DNA of 64,000 nt from Streptomyces achromogenes (GCF_030816715.1 NZ_JAUSYH010000001.1:1798001-1862000); one strand, 5' to 3'. Numbered from the stretch's first letter, positions 34,741 through 43,000 are shown. The notes: generated from the letters alone by a model not told the origin. Made by a program: numbers and translations.

Positions 34741-35154
34741 ATGAACACCACGGTCAGCTGCGAGCTGCACCTGCGCCTCGTTGTGTCGAGCGAGTCCTCC
34801 CTGCCTGTCCCCGCAGGCCTGCGGTACGACACGGCCGACCCCTACGCCGTGCACGCCACCTTCCATACCGGAGCCGAGGAAACCGTCGAGTGGGTGTTCG
34901 CCCGCGACCTCCTCGCCGAGGGCCTGCACCGGCCCACGGGTACCGGCGACGTCCGTGTCTGGCCGTCGCGCAGTCACGGTCAGGGCGTCGTCTGCATCGC
35001 CCTGAGCTCTCCTGAGGGCGAGGCCCTGCTCGAGGCCCCGGCGCGGGCCCTGGAGTCCTTCCTGAAGCGAACGGACGCAGCCGTGCCTCCGGGCACGGAA
35101 CACCGGCACTTCGATCTCGACCAAGAGCTCTCGCACATCCTGGCGGAGAGCTAG
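34741..35154 (+). CDS. ssgB: Sporulation-specific cell division regulator SsgB
   Basis: 137 residues, the usual SsgB length, beginning MNTTVSCELHLRLV with the family pattern RYDTADPYAVHATFHTG and WVFARDLL. SsgB recruits FtsZ to future septum sites in sporulating aerial hyphae, together with SsgA. The nearly invariant sequence of SsgB among Streptomyces makes this a strong genus marker. It is monocistronic, closed by a long hairpin at 35235-35274, with a SigH-like promoter upstream. Confidence 0.97.
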   Translation: MNTTVSCELHLRLVVSSESSLPVPAGLRYDTADPYAVHATFHTGAEETVEWVFARDLLAEGLHRPTGTGDVRVWPSRSHGQGVVCIALSSPEGEALLEAPARALESFLKRTDAAVPPGTEHRHFDLDQELSHILAES

Positions 35155-35234
35155 GACGAGGGGCTCACACCGAGCCGCCCGGCGCCGTCCAACTCGGGGA
35201 GACGGCTCGGGCCAGACCATCGCACAGAGCATGC

Positions 35235-35274
35235 GCCGACGCCGCTCCACGGGCACCCGTGGAGCGGCGTCGGC
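35235..35274 (+). terminator. Long hairpin downstream of ssgB
   Basis: A 19-bp perfect stem (GCCGACGCCGCTCCACGGG and its complement) with a very short apex, 81 bases after the ssgB stop. It is directly followed by three copies of a CGGCATGCGT-type decamer (35271-35310), which repeats the outer arm sequence. Confidence 0.75.
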
Positions 35275-35535
35275 ATGCGTGCGTCGGCATGCGTCGTCGG
35301 CATGCGTGCGTCCTCAGGGCGGCGGGGCAGGACTTCGCCGGAGCGACCCCCGCCGACCTGTCGGGCGGATGCGGACGCCCGTCGCCCGGGGGCCCCGGAA
35401 CCCGCCGCCCCGCCCCTGCGCGGGTCGCCCCCAGGGGATCCGGCGCACGACCGCCCCTTGCCCGGGGCCCCGGTGCGGCTACCATCGGCCAGCATCGGCG
35501 GGCGCCCGCCCGACCGTCAGGCCAGGGAGCGAAAC

Positions 35536-36096
35536 GTGCTGATCACCCACGACACCCGGTGTGCGCTCGACACCGTGGTGGATCTGGTGAACTCCGCGCC
35601 GGAGGACGACACGACTCCGGACGGGCTGCCGGATGTCGCCACCCTCGGAGACTTCGTACGAAAGCACGACATCAGCGATGTCGGCACGCTCTCCGAGTTC
35701 GATCTGTCCGCCGTGCGCAAGGTCCGTGGACGGTTCGCCGGGGTTTTCGCGGCGCAGGACCCGCGGACGGCCGCCCAGCTGATCAACGAGCTGGTCGCCG
35801 CCGCGGGCACCACCCCGCGCCTCACCGATCACGACGGCTACGACTGGCACGTCCACTACTTCGCCCCCGGCGCCTCGGTCGCCGACCACCTGGCCGCCGA
35901 CTGCGGGATGGCGCTGGCGTTCTTCGTGGTGGCCGGTGAGCAGGAGCGACTGCGGCGCTGTGAGGCCCCGGACTGCCGGCGCGCCTTCGTCGACCTCTCC
36001 CGCAACCGGTCCCGCCGGTACTGCGACAGCCGCACCTGCGGCAACCGGCTGCACGTGGCCGCCTACCGGGCGCGTCGCAAGGAGGCGGCGGGCTGA
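35536..36096 (+). CDS. ABATE-type CGNR zinc-finger protein
   Basis: 186 residues from GTG with GGGAG upstream; the frame is open 87 codons earlier but that part is low complexity. The C-terminus holds the zinc finger: CEAPDCRRAFVD, then RRYCDSRTCGNR, a C-x4-C...C-x4-C arrangement ending in the name-giving CGNR, followed by a basic HVAAYRARRK. The N-terminal domain is the stress-linked ABATE type. Probably a DNA-binding regulator. The 381-bp upstream region carries the ssgB terminator and decamer repeats. Confidence 0.85.
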   Translation: MLITHDTRCALDTVVDLVNSAPEDDTTPDGLPDVATLGDFVRKHDISDVGTLSEFDLSAVRKVRGRFAGVFAAQDPRTAAQLINELVAAAGTTPRLTDHDGYDWHVHYFAPGASVADHLAADCGMALAFFVVAGEQERLRRCEAPDCRRAFVDLSRNRSRRYCDSRTCGNRLHVAAYRARRKEAAG

Positions 36097-36191
36097 CGGC
36101 GGGCTGACCCACGCCCCGCGCGCAGGACTCCGTCGGAATGCTTGGCGCCGACGCGGCCCCGGCGGGTGGCGCCGGGGACCGCGGGTACGGC

Positions 36192-36344
36192 TCAGAGCAG
36201 CAGCAGATCATGCAGCGAGGCCATGAGCAGCAGACACCCGATCACCGCAAGGAAGATCATCAGCGGTGGCTGGGAAAGGGCGAAGAGGCACCCGCGCGGC
36301 TCGTCCTTCGGCGGCGCGGCGTCGCTCTGTGTCGTGTCCAGCAT
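36192..36344 (-). CDS. Short single-helix membrane protein (50 residues)
   Basis: The predicted peptide starts MLDTTQSDAAPPKDEPRG, then a hydrophobic stretch (LMIFLAVIGCLLLMASL), ending LHDLLLL. Charged Pro-rich N-terminus, one clear membrane helix, and a gap flanked by converging neighbours support a real gene, but the Shine-Dalgarno (GGCGAG) is weak. No family recognised. Confidence 0.5.
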   Translation of the reverse strand: MLDTTQSDAAPPKDEPRGCLFALSQPPLMIFLAVIGCLLLMASLHDLLLL

Positions 36345-36585
36345 CTCGCCGCGATGATGACGCAGGGAGGATCTTCCGCGCGATCAACACGCACGGAATG
36401 AGCGGGACTTCGCTGGATTCCGTGATGTCGGTTTCAGGCCGTGTCCAGGCTGTGATCACTTCCGCGCACGGGCGGCCCGACTGTGTCGTTTCACCGTGGA
36501 ACCACCGCACCGCCCGGACCGCCTCTCACCTGCCGTGCCGCACGAGACCTGCCGTGCCGCACGAGCCGCGGGTCGAGGGCCGGCT

Positions 36586-37044
36586 TCATATGCCGTGCTT
36601 CTTCAGGATGGCCTCGATGTCGCTGAAGTCGTCCGAGGCGCCGTTAGCCCGCGGCGCGGAAGCCGGGCGGGAGGCCGGTCCGGAGGCCGGCCGGGCGGAC
36701 TGCCCCAGGGACGGCGCCGAGGCCGCGGGCGCCACCGCTTCGGAGTGCGCGGCGCGGGCAGCGGCTCTGCGCTCCTTGCGGGTCCCGCCCCGGCGGCGTT
36801 CCACGGCGCGTGTCGTGGCGAAGAGGGCCCAGGCCCCGCCCAGCACGGCGAAACCGGCCCAGGCCGTGGGGCTGAAGGCGGTGTCGGCGACCCACTCGAC
36901 GATGCCGGTCATCACGAGGCCGAGGGGCACGAGGGCGTAGGCGGCGATACGGGCCGCCGCGAGGTAACGCTTGCGGTAGGCGGTGACCACCGCGATGCCG
37001 AGGCCGGCCGCGGCGACGGCGGAACAGACGGTCTCGGCAATCAT
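36586..37044 (-). CDS. Small membrane protein with disordered tail
   Basis: 152 residues starting MIAETVCSAVAAAG. About three membrane helices (3-20, 30-50, 65-85) precede a basic segment RAVERRRGGTRKERRAAAR. A Pro/Ala/Ser linker follows, ending in a short amphipathic DDFSDIEAILKKHGI, which looks like a docking motif. Function unknown. It is divergent from the DsbA-like gene with a 285-bp gap. Confidence 0.72.
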   Translation of the reverse strand: MIAETVCSAVAAAGLGIAVVTAYRKRYLAAARIAAYALVPLGLVMTGIVEWVADTAFSPTAWAGFAVLGGAWALFATTRAVERRRGGTRKERRAAARAAHSEAVAPAASAPSLGQSARPASGPASRPASAPRANGASDDFSDIEAILKKHGI

Positions 37045-37329
37045 CCGGTCCTCCAGGCAGAACGTGCGGGCACGGTCGAACGGACTCGGCGGCACAGCCG
37101 GCAGGCCTGCGCCTCGTCCCCCTCCATCCTGCACCTGGGCACCACTCACGGGCCATGCCGCAGCCGGACATCAGGGACATCTCCGGGTCGGCTCCTCCGC
37201 AGGTGCCGTAGCACCTGCCCCCGGCTGCCGCTCCGGGTGCAGTGGGGCGGGCTCCGGTGGCGCGCTGGGGCGGCGAGCCGGAAGCCCTCCGGATTGGGGC
37301 GGTCGGGCAGGGGCTGGAAGACTGGCGGC

Positions 37330-37893
37330 ATGAGCGACTCGTCCCCGGCACACTCGTCCCCGGCCTCCCCGTCCGCCTCCTCCCCGGCCGACGCCCGGCC
37401 GCCCGTCGTCCTCGACGTCTGGTGCGAGCTGCAGTGCCCCGACTGCCGTGGCGCGCTCGGCGACCTGCACGCCCTGCGCGAGCGCTACGGCGACCGCCTG
37501 GAACTGCGGCTGCGGCACTTCCCGCTGGAGAAGCACCAGCACGCCTTCGCCGCCGCCCAGGCCGCCGAGGAGGCTCTGGAACAGGGGCAGGGCTGGCCGT
37601 ACGTCGAGGCGGTGCTGGCCCAGGTCGAGGAGCTGGCCCGTAGGGGCGAACCCCTCCTGGTCGAGATCGCGGGTGAACTCGGTCTGGACGCGGAGGAGTT
37701 CGACACCGCTCTGATCGACGGCCGGCACATGCTGATAGTGGACGCCGACCAGGCCGAGGGCAAGGCGATCGGCGTCACGGGGACCCCGACGTACGTCATC
37801 GGCGGCGAGCGTCTCGACGGCGGCAAGAGCCAGGACGGACTGCGCGAGCGCATCGAGGAGATCGCCGACCGGTTGCTGGCCGAGCAGGCGTGA
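37330..37893 (+). CDS. DsbA-like thioredoxin-fold protein
   Basis: 187 residues. After a Ser/Pro-rich N-terminus of about 22 residues, the sequence reads VVLDVWCELQCPDCRGALGDL, with CPDC as the redox pair. The helical insert follows, then the cis-Pro loop GVTGTPTYVIGG. No signal peptide is evident, so it probably acts in the cytosol, as do FrnE-like relatives. Monocistronic. Confidence 0.87.
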   Translation: MSDSSPAHSSPASPSASSPADARPPVVLDVWCELQCPDCRGALGDLHALRERYGDRLELRLRHFPLEKHQHAFAAAQAAEEALEQGQGWPYVEAVLAQVEELARRGEPLLVEIAGELGLDAEEFDTALIDGRHMLIVDADQAEGKAIGVTGTPTYVIGGERLDGGKSQDGLRERIEEIADRLLAEQA

Positions 37894-37995
37894 TGCCCGG
37901 TCCGTGGCCCGGCCGCCCGCCGGCCGGGGACGTCCGAGGTGCCCGAGGCCCGATCAGCCGGCAGGACGGCAGGCAGGCAGGTCAGTCGGCCGGTT

Positions 37996-38033
37996 TCAGA
38001 TCAGGGCCTTGTACTCAGATCAGGGCCTTGTAC
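37996..38033. repeat. 19-bp tandem duplication at a gene end
   Basis: TCAGATCAGGGCCTTGTAC occurs twice head-to-tail (37996-38014 and 38015-38033). The second copy encodes the last residues and stop of the double-GNAT gene. The first lies just past the stop codon. Confidence 0.9.
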
Positions 38034-38839
38034 ATCGAGTAGGCCACCGGCACGTATCCCAGCGACTCGTACAGCCGCTCCGCCGGGGTGTTGCCGGCGA
38101 AGACGTTGAGGCCGAGGACCCGCTTGCCCGCTTCGGCCGCCTGCGTCTCGGCCAGCAGCATCAGGGAACGACCGTGCCCCCGGCCGCGGAAGGCCTGGTC
38201 GGCCTCGACGTCGAAGACGAACGCCTTGTCACCGACGCTCGCCAGCCAGAGCCTGCCCACCGGGACGCCTTCGTGTTCCAGCACGCTGAACCGCATGTTC
38301 GGCGTCGCGCGGCCCTGCGGCAGCTCCCGTTCGTGGTCGTTTCGCGCCTTGGCCAAGGCCTCGTCCTCGGGCACCCCGCGCTCCTGCCAGTCCCGGGCGT
38401 ATTCCGCCACGGCGTGCCTCTGCCAGGTGTCGTACTCGGCCTCCGTCATCGACCGGCCCCGGCTGCCTTCGGGCAGCCGGGCAGGCGCGGGGCCGAGCGG
38501 TTTCTCCATGCCGCGGTTGCGGTGGACGTAGCCGAGCGCCGTCGCCAGCCGCAGCGCGGCCGACGCGTCCGCCGGCACCCGGACGTCGATCCGCCTGCAG
38601 CCCCAGCCGCGGGCCACCTCCTCGGCGGCCAGCGCGGCCACCGTGCCCCGGCCGCGCCCGCGGTCCGGTTCCTCGATGCGCAGACCGGCGATCACGGCCA
38701 CGCGAGGCCCGAAGGAAAGGGACGTCGAGAGATGGACCGCTCCGACGGGACGGCTGTTCACGCACACCTGGTAGTGGCGCGACAGCGCCCCGTCGGCTGC
38801 GCGCTGGAGCGGCTCGGTCGGCCGCAGGGTCGTGGTCAT
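38015..38839 (-). CDS. Double-GNAT N-acetyltransferase
   Basis: 274 residues with two acetyl-CoA-binding folds. The C-terminal one is complete (V-x-P-W-type VFDVEADQAFRGRGHGRSLML, Q/R-x-x-G-x-G/A motif A). The N-terminal one carries IAGLRIEEPDRGRGRGTVAAL. The substrate is unknown. The start was taken at MTTTLRP; another ATG six codons upstream exists. Downstream is the 19-bp duplication. Confidence 0.87.
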   Translation of the reverse strand: MTTTLRPTEPLQRAADGALSRHYQVCVNSRPVGAVHLSTSLSFGPRVAVIAGLRIEEPDRGRGRGTVAALAAEEVARGWGCRRIDVRVPADASAALRLATALGYVHRNRGMEKPLGPAPARLPEGSRGRSMTEAEYDTWQRHAVAEYARDWQERGVPEDEALAKARNDHERELPQGRATPNMRFSVLEHEGVPVGRLWLASVGDKAFVFDVEADQAFRGRGHGRSLMLLAETQAAEAGKRVLGLNVFAGNTPAERLYESLGYVPVAYSMYKALI

Positions 38840-38926
38840 CAGGGGCTTTCTACCCAACGCGGAGCGCCACGTCAGCTCGATTTCCGCGGGGTTCGGGCGC
38901 GGGCCCCGGATGTCCGGCCCGGGGCC

Positions 38927-39748
38927 TCACGGATCGAGGTCGTCCGCCGCGCGCTCGGCGAAGATCCGCATGGCCTTGGCGGTCACCGGACCGGGCACGC
39001 CCGGCAGTTCACGGTCGTCGACCCGGTGGACGGCCTGGACGTCGCGCAGCGTGGAGGTGAGGAAGACCTCGTCGGCCCGTTCCAGCACGTCCAGCGGCAG
39101 GTCGGTCTCGCTGGCGCCGGTCCACTCAACGGTCAGCTCGCGCGTGATCCCCGCGAGGCAGCCGGAGGCCACCGGCGGGGTGTGGATCTCGCCGTCGAGG
39201 ACGACGAACACGTTGGAGCCGGTGCCTTCGCAGAGCCGCCCGGCCGTGTTGCCGAACAGCGCCTCGGTGGCGCCCTGCTCGTGGGCCCGGGCCAGCGCGA
39301 CGACGTTCTCGGCGTACGAGGTCGTCTTGAGACCGGTGAGCGCCCCACGTTCGTTACGGGTCCACGGGACGGTGACGACGGCCGTGGAGTCGGCGCGCCG
39401 GGTCGTCCCGCCGAGCGCGACGACGAGGGTGGGGCCCCGGTCTCCGCGGTCGGAGCCGAGGGGGCCGTGGCCGCCGGTGTAGGTGATGCGCAGCCGGCCG
39501 AGCGGCATCGGGTCGGCCTCGAGGACGGCGGCGCAGGCGCGGCGGATCTCGTCCTGGTCCGGGTCGGGCAGGCCGAGGCCGCGTGCGGAGCGGGTCAGCC
39601 GGTCGAGGTGCCGGGTGAGCGCGAAGGTCTCCCCGTGCATCGCCTTCACCGTCTCGAAGACGCCGTCGCCCACGGTCAGCCCGTGGTCGAAGACGGAGAT
39701 GCGAGCGGCCTCGCCGTCCTGCAGCCCGCCGTCGAGCCAGATCTTCAC
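38927..39748 (-). CDS. pabC: 4-amino-4-deoxychorismate lyase (aminotransferase class IV)
   Basis: 273 residues. PLP fold type IV: N-terminal FDHGLTVGDGVFETVK, catalytic Lys in GLKTTSYAENV, and C-terminal VFLTSTLRDVQAV. Converts aminodeoxychorismate to 4-aminobenzoate and pyruvate. Branched-chain or D-amino-acid aminotransferases share the fold, but linkage to pabB makes PabC the best call. The GTG start overlaps the pabB stop as GTGA. Confidence 0.9.
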   Translation of the reverse strand: MKIWLDGGLQDGEAARISVFDHGLTVGDGVFETVKAMHGETFALTRHLDRLTRSARGLGLPDPDQDEIRRACAAVLEADPMPLGRLRITYTGGHGPLGSDRGDRGPTLVVALGGTTRRADSTAVVTVPWTRNERGALTGLKTTSYAENVVALARAHEQGATEALFGNTAGRLCEGTGSNVFVVLDGEIHTPPVASGCLAGITRELTVEWTGASETDLPLDVLERADEVFLTSTLRDVQAVHRVDDRELPGVPGPVTAKAMRIFAERAADDLDP

Positions 39749-40815
39749 GTCAGTCCCTCTCCTTCGGCCTCGCACGTTCCCGTGACCTCGTACGCACCCG
39801 ACGCTACCGCGAGCAGCCGGGACGCCTTCAGTTCGGTCTCCTCCCACTCGGCCTCGGGATCGGAGCCCCAGGTGATGCCCGCGCCGGTGCCGAAGCGCAG
39901 CACGGCCACGCCGTCTGCGGCCCGGTCGATCCAGAAGGTGCGGATGCCGACCGCCAGCTCGCCCGTGCCCCGGTCGGCGTCCACCCAGCCGATGCCGCCG
40001 CAGTAGGGGCCGCGCGACGCCGTCTCCAGCGCGTCGATGATCCCGAGCGCGCTGGCCTTGGGGGCGCCGGTGACCGAACCGGGCGGGAAGGCGCCGTCCA
40101 GCAGCTCGGGCCAGCCGGCGCCCGCACGCAACTCGCCACGGACCGTGGAGACCAGGTGCACCAGACCGGGATGTTTCTCGACGGCGCACAGGTCGGGGAC
40201 CGTCACGGTGCCGGTGGCGCAGACCCGTCCCAGATCGTTGCGGACGAGGTCCACGATCATCACGTTCTCGGCGTAGTCCTTGGTGAGGAGGTCCGCCTCG
40301 GTGCGTCCGGTGCCCTTGATGGGGCCGGACTCGACGATCCGGCCGGCGCGACGCAGGAAGAGCTCGGGTGACGCGGTGGCCGTCTCCACGCCGTGCGCGG
40401 GCAGGCGAATCGTTCCTGCGTACGGTGCGGGGTTACCGCGGGCCAGCAGGGCGGTCAGCGCGTCCACGTCGGCGTCGGGCGCCACGGGCGCGGTCAGCAC
40501 ACGGCACAGGTTGGCCTGGTACACCTCGCCGGCCGCGATGTGCTCCCGGATCCGGCGCACGCCCGCCGTGTACGCCGCGCGGTCGAGGGAGGACGTCCAG
40601 TCACCGGCCGCGGGCCCCCGCCAGGCCCCCGGCACGGGGGCGGGCACCGGCTCCTCGCGCACCTCGGCGAAGCGGGCGCAGACCAGACGGCCCTCGAAGT
40701 CCGCGCAGACGGCCCAGAACCCGGTGCCGTCGAGGGCGGCGGGATCGCTGGTCACATCGAGGAGACCGGTGGCGAGGCGGCCGCCGAAACGGGCGAGAGG
40801 AGGGAGGTCGAGCAC
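39745..40815 (-). CDS. pabB: Aminodeoxychorismate synthase component I
   Basis: 356 residues from GTG, shorter than anthranilate synthase component I. Chorismate-binding motifs are EVYQANLCRVL, VDLVRNDLGRV, FPPGSVTGAPK and GGIGWVD. The loop VESGPIKGTGRT carries Lys in PIKGT, the mark of PabB (anthranilate synthases have PIAGT). It makes aminodeoxychorismate for folate. The glutaminase PabA is not encoded here and must come from elsewhere. Confidence 0.92.
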   Translation of the reverse strand: MLDLPPLARFGGRLATGLLDVTSDPAALDGTGFWAVCADFEGRLVCARFAEVREEPVPAPVPGAWRGPAAGDWTSSLDRAAYTAGVRRIREHIAAGEVYQANLCRVLTAPVAPDADVDALTALLARGNPAPYAGTIRLPAHGVETATASPELFLRRAGRIVESGPIKGTGRTEADLLTKDYAENVMIVDLVRNDLGRVCATGTVTVPDLCAVEKHPGLVHLVSTVRGELRAGAGWPELLDGAFPPGSVTGAPKASALGIIDALETASRGPYCGGIGWVDADRGTGELAVGIRTFWIDRAADGVAVLRFGTGAGITWGSDPEAEWEETELKASRLLAVASGAYEVTGTCEAEGEGLT

Positions 40816-40937
40816 ATGGTCGAGTGTAGGGCGGGCGCCTCGCCGAGCGTCCTCGCGTGTTCCGCAGGTCACGGCCTCCGGGGGCTCCGACCTGGTGCGC
40901 GCGCGAGCGCAGCGCAGCACGCTGCACAAACGCGTTT

Positions 40938-40965
40938 TTGTACTGGCCCGGGAATCCGCTAGAGT
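40938..40965 (+). promoter_or_regulatory. Promoter of the tRNA array
   Basis: TTGTAC (40938-40943) and TAGAGT (40960-40965) lie 16 bases apart, 41 bases before the tRNA-Gly. Both match the vegetative consensus well for Streptomyces. The preceding run of T is unusual in this GC-rich DNA. Confidence 0.65.
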
Positions 40966-41006
40966 TCAACTCGTCGACGGGCCGCGAGAGCGGAACGAAA
41001 CGACAG

Positions 41007-41079
41007 GCGGACGTAGCTCAGTTGGTAGAGCGCAACCTTGCCAAGGTTGAGGTCGCGAGTTCGAGCCTCGTCGTCCGCT
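41007..41079 (+). tRNA. tRNA-Gly (GCC)
   Basis: 73 nt; acceptor GCGGACG/CGTCCGC, anticodon loop TTGCCAA in a CAACC/GGTTG stem, T arm with TTCGAGC, discriminator T. First of five tandem tRNA genes. Confidence 0.96.
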
Positions 41080-41117
41080 CGAAGGAAGAAGGGGTCTTCC
41101 CGGCCCCCTACACTCCT

Positions 41118-41188
41118 GGTGGAGTGGCCGAGAGGCGAGGCAACGGCCTGCAAAGCCGTCTACACGGGTTCAAATCCCGTCTCCACCT
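41118..41188 (+). tRNA. tRNA-Cys (GCA)
   Basis: 71 nt; acceptor GGTGGAG/CTCCACC, anticodon loop CTGCAAA in an ACGGC/GCCGT stem, discriminator T as usual for tRNA-Cys. CCA is encoded in the DNA at 41189-41191, unlike the valine tRNAs here. Confidence 0.96.
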
Positions 41189-41192
41189 CCAA

Positions 41193-41264
41193 GGACGATT
41201 AGCTCAGCGGGAGAGCGCTTCCCTGACACGGAAGAGGTCACTGGTTCAATCCCAGTATCGTCCA
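41193..41264 (+). tRNA. tRNA-Val (GAC), copy 1
   Basis: 72 nt; acceptor GGACGAT/ATCGTCC, anticodon loop CTGACAC in a CTTCC/GGAAG stem, discriminator A. One of three near-identical copies. Confidence 0.96.
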
Positions 41265-41290
41265 CTGGATCTGCTCGAAGATCCTTACCC

Positions 41291-41362
41291 GCGCGATTAG
41301 CTCAGCGGGAGAGCGCTTCCCTGACACGGAAGAGGTCACTGGTTCAATCCCAGTATCGCGCA
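41291..41362 (+). tRNA. tRNA-Val (GAC), copy 2 with altered acceptor stem
   Basis: Same body as the neighbouring tRNA-Val(GAC) genes, but the acceptor pair is GCGCGAT/ATCGCGC instead of GGACGAT/ATCGTCC. The changes at stem positions 2 and 3 are compensated on the other strand, so pairing is kept. Confidence 0.95.
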
Positions 41363-41395
41363 CGCAGTGTCACGGTCCCCGGACCGTGGTCCCGA

Positions 41396-41467
41396 GGACG
41401 ATTAGCTCAGCGGGAGAGCGCTTCCCTGACACGGAAGAGGTCACTGGTTCAATCCCAGTATCGTCCA
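41396..41467 (+). tRNA. tRNA-Val (GAC), copy 3
   Basis: Identical to copy 1 over 72 nt. Last gene of the array, followed by a strong terminator. Confidence 0.96.
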
Positions 41468-41474
41468 CACGCCG

Positions 41475-41508
41475 AGAGCCCCCGGCCGCCTTAGCGGTCG
41501 GGGGCTCT
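41475..41508 (+). terminator. Terminator of the tRNA array
   Basis: The stem AGAGCCCCCGGCCGC pairs with GCGGTCGGGGGCTCT (one G-T style mismatch) around a short CTTA loop, then TTG. It also faces the end of the zinc-ribbon gene on the minus strand. Confidence 0.85.
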
Positions 41509-41521
41509 TGCGTGCGCCGGT

Positions 41522-41821
41522 TCAGCTGGAGAAGAGCATGTGGCCGAAGCTCTTGTGGCGGTGGTGGCCGCCGTAGTGACCACCGCCGTGGTGACCGCCG
41601 CCGTGCGGGGCTCCCCAGGCGGGAGCGGTCGGCGCGGCAGGGTACGCCTGCGGGGCGCCCGGGGGCGGCGGCGCGGGCTGGGACCACTGGGACTCCACCC
41701 GCGTCAGCGCCTCCAGTTCGCCGTAGTCGAGGAAGATCCCGCGACAGTTGCTGCACTGTTCGATCTGGACGCCGTTGCGGTTGTACGTGTGCATCTGAGC
41801 GTGACACTTCGGGCACTGCAT
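41522..41821 (-). CDS. Small zinc-ribbon protein (zf-TFIIB type) with His-rich tail
   Basis: 99 residues. The start MQCPKCHAQMHTYNR and later QCSNCRGIFLDYGE give the two C-x2-C knuckles and the CRGI/LDYGEL of the zf-TFIIB domain. A Pro/Ala linker leads to a Gly/His-rich tail (HHGGGHYGGHHRHK), which could bind metal. Role unknown; probably cytosolic. Confidence 0.87.
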   Translation of the reverse strand: MQCPKCHAQMHTYNRNGVQIEQCSNCRGIFLDYGELEALTRVESQWSQPAPPPPGAPQAYPAAPTAPAWGAPHGGGHHGGGHYGGHHRHKSFGHMLFSS

Positions 41822-41901
41822 GTTCGGCTCAACTCCTCGCCGGTCGGTGCTGTATCGCCTACCGCCAGGACAGACACTGTCCGGCTGCGGTCGGTTGCAC
41901 C

Positions 41902-42837
41902 CTACTTCGCGAAGTCCGCCGCCACCTGCGAGGGGAGGGAACCCATGCGCGCGCAGGCGTCGACCAGGCACTGTTCGACCTCGTCGAGCGGACGGCCGAC
42001 CGCAGCCGCCTTGGTGACGGCCCGTGCGGCGGTCTGCACGGTGAGTGCGCGCGCCGAGGCGTCGAGCCGGCCCCAGGGATCGCCGGCGTCCGGCACGGCG
42101 GGGCCGGCGGCGGCACGGTAGGCCGTGAGGAAGCGGCCCCACTCGTCGGGTGGGAGCAGCCCGCAGGCGAACCAGGCGGCGGGGCGGGCGAGATCCCAGG
42201 CCGGGTCGCCGACGCCGAGGTCGTCGACGTCGATCAGCCGCCACGGGCCGTCCGGGGCGGGGCGGCGGACGAGCTGGCCGAGGTGGAGGTCGCCGTGGCA
42301 GAGGGCGCCGGCGCCGGGCATGGGGGCTTCGGCCCGGGCCCAGGCCGGGAGTGTGCGCCAGGCGCCGAGGACCGGGGCGCGAGCGGGATGCGCTCGGGCG
42401 GCGCGCAGCAGCGCCACCGCCCGGGCGGCCTTGGCGGGACCGCGCATCGTGGGCAGGCCGGCCGGGACCGGGGTGCGGTGCAGCTCGGCGAGCAGAGCTC
42501 CCGCCGCCTCCCAGGGCGCCGCGTCGGGATCGTCCGGGTCCACCGGGGCGCCGTACGGCCAGAACGTGACCAGTCGTCCGTGGAGCATCGTCGGGGCGGG
42601 GGTGAGCGGCGGCAGGAGAAGGTGTGGGAGGGCGGCCGCCGCGGCGAGGCGGGGCGCCAGATCGGCCGGATCGGTGTCGGGCGCGTGCGCCTTGGCGACG
42701 GTGTCGGCGTGCCGGACGACGACGGCGTCGGGGCGGTCGGCGAGGGTGACCGCCCCGCACGGGCAGGTCTCGGCGGCCGCGTGCGCCCGGGCCGCGGCCC
42801 GGCGGGTGAGCGCGGCGAGCAGGGGGTGCGAGGTCAC
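41902..42837 (-). CDS. Aminoglycoside phosphotransferase-like kinase
   Basis: 311 residues from GTG with GGAG six bases upstream. The APH/choline-kinase fold shows the catalytic loop LCHGDLHLGQLV (Asp in HGDLH) and the metal site LIDVDDLGVGDPAWDLA. The N-terminal lobe is poor in conserved kinase residues. Such genes are common in Streptomyces and need not confer resistance; the substrate is unknown. Confidence 0.85.
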   Translation of the reverse strand: MTSHPLLAALTRRAAARAHAAAETCPCGAVTLADRPDAVVVRHADTVAKAHAPDTDPADLAPRLAAAAALPHLLLPPLTPAPTMLHGRLVTFWPYGAPVDPDDPDAAPWEAAGALLAELHRTPVPAGLPTMRGPAKAARAVALLRAARAHPARAPVLGAWRTLPAWARAEAPMPGAGALCHGDLHLGQLVRRPAPDGPWRLIDVDDLGVGDPAWDLARPAAWFACGLLPPDEWGRFLTAYRAAAGPAVPDAGDPWGRLDASARALTVQTAARAVTKAAAVGRPLDEVEQCLVDACARMGSLPSQVAADFAK

Positions 42838-42968
42838 GGGGCTCCTGGACGGCGGCGTGCGGGTCGGTCTCCTCGCGAGGGTACGCACAGGAGTCGCCGG
42901 GCGTCGGGGCCTCGAGCCTGTGGGCTTCAAGGGTGGGGAGGAGGAGCGACTCGGGCGGGAGGAAAACA

Positions 42969-43000
42969 ATGCAGGCGCAGCTCCCCAGCTGCGCCTGCAT
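42969..43000. terminator. Bidirectional terminator with A and T flanks
   Basis: A perfect 14-bp stem (ATGCAGGCGCAGCT / AGCTGCGCCTGCAT) around CCCC, with AAAACA before and CTTTTG after. It can end transcription in both directions, mainly for the small membrane protein gene upstream on the minus strand. Confidence 0.88.

Noticed and set aside
40973..41300. Protein-coding frame across the tRNA array
   Set aside because: The frame runs through well-formed tRNA genes and therefore is chance openness.
41902..42837. Antibiotic resistance determinant
   Set aside because: APH-fold genes are common housekeeping paralogues in Streptomyces; neither context nor sequence shows a drug-specific signature.
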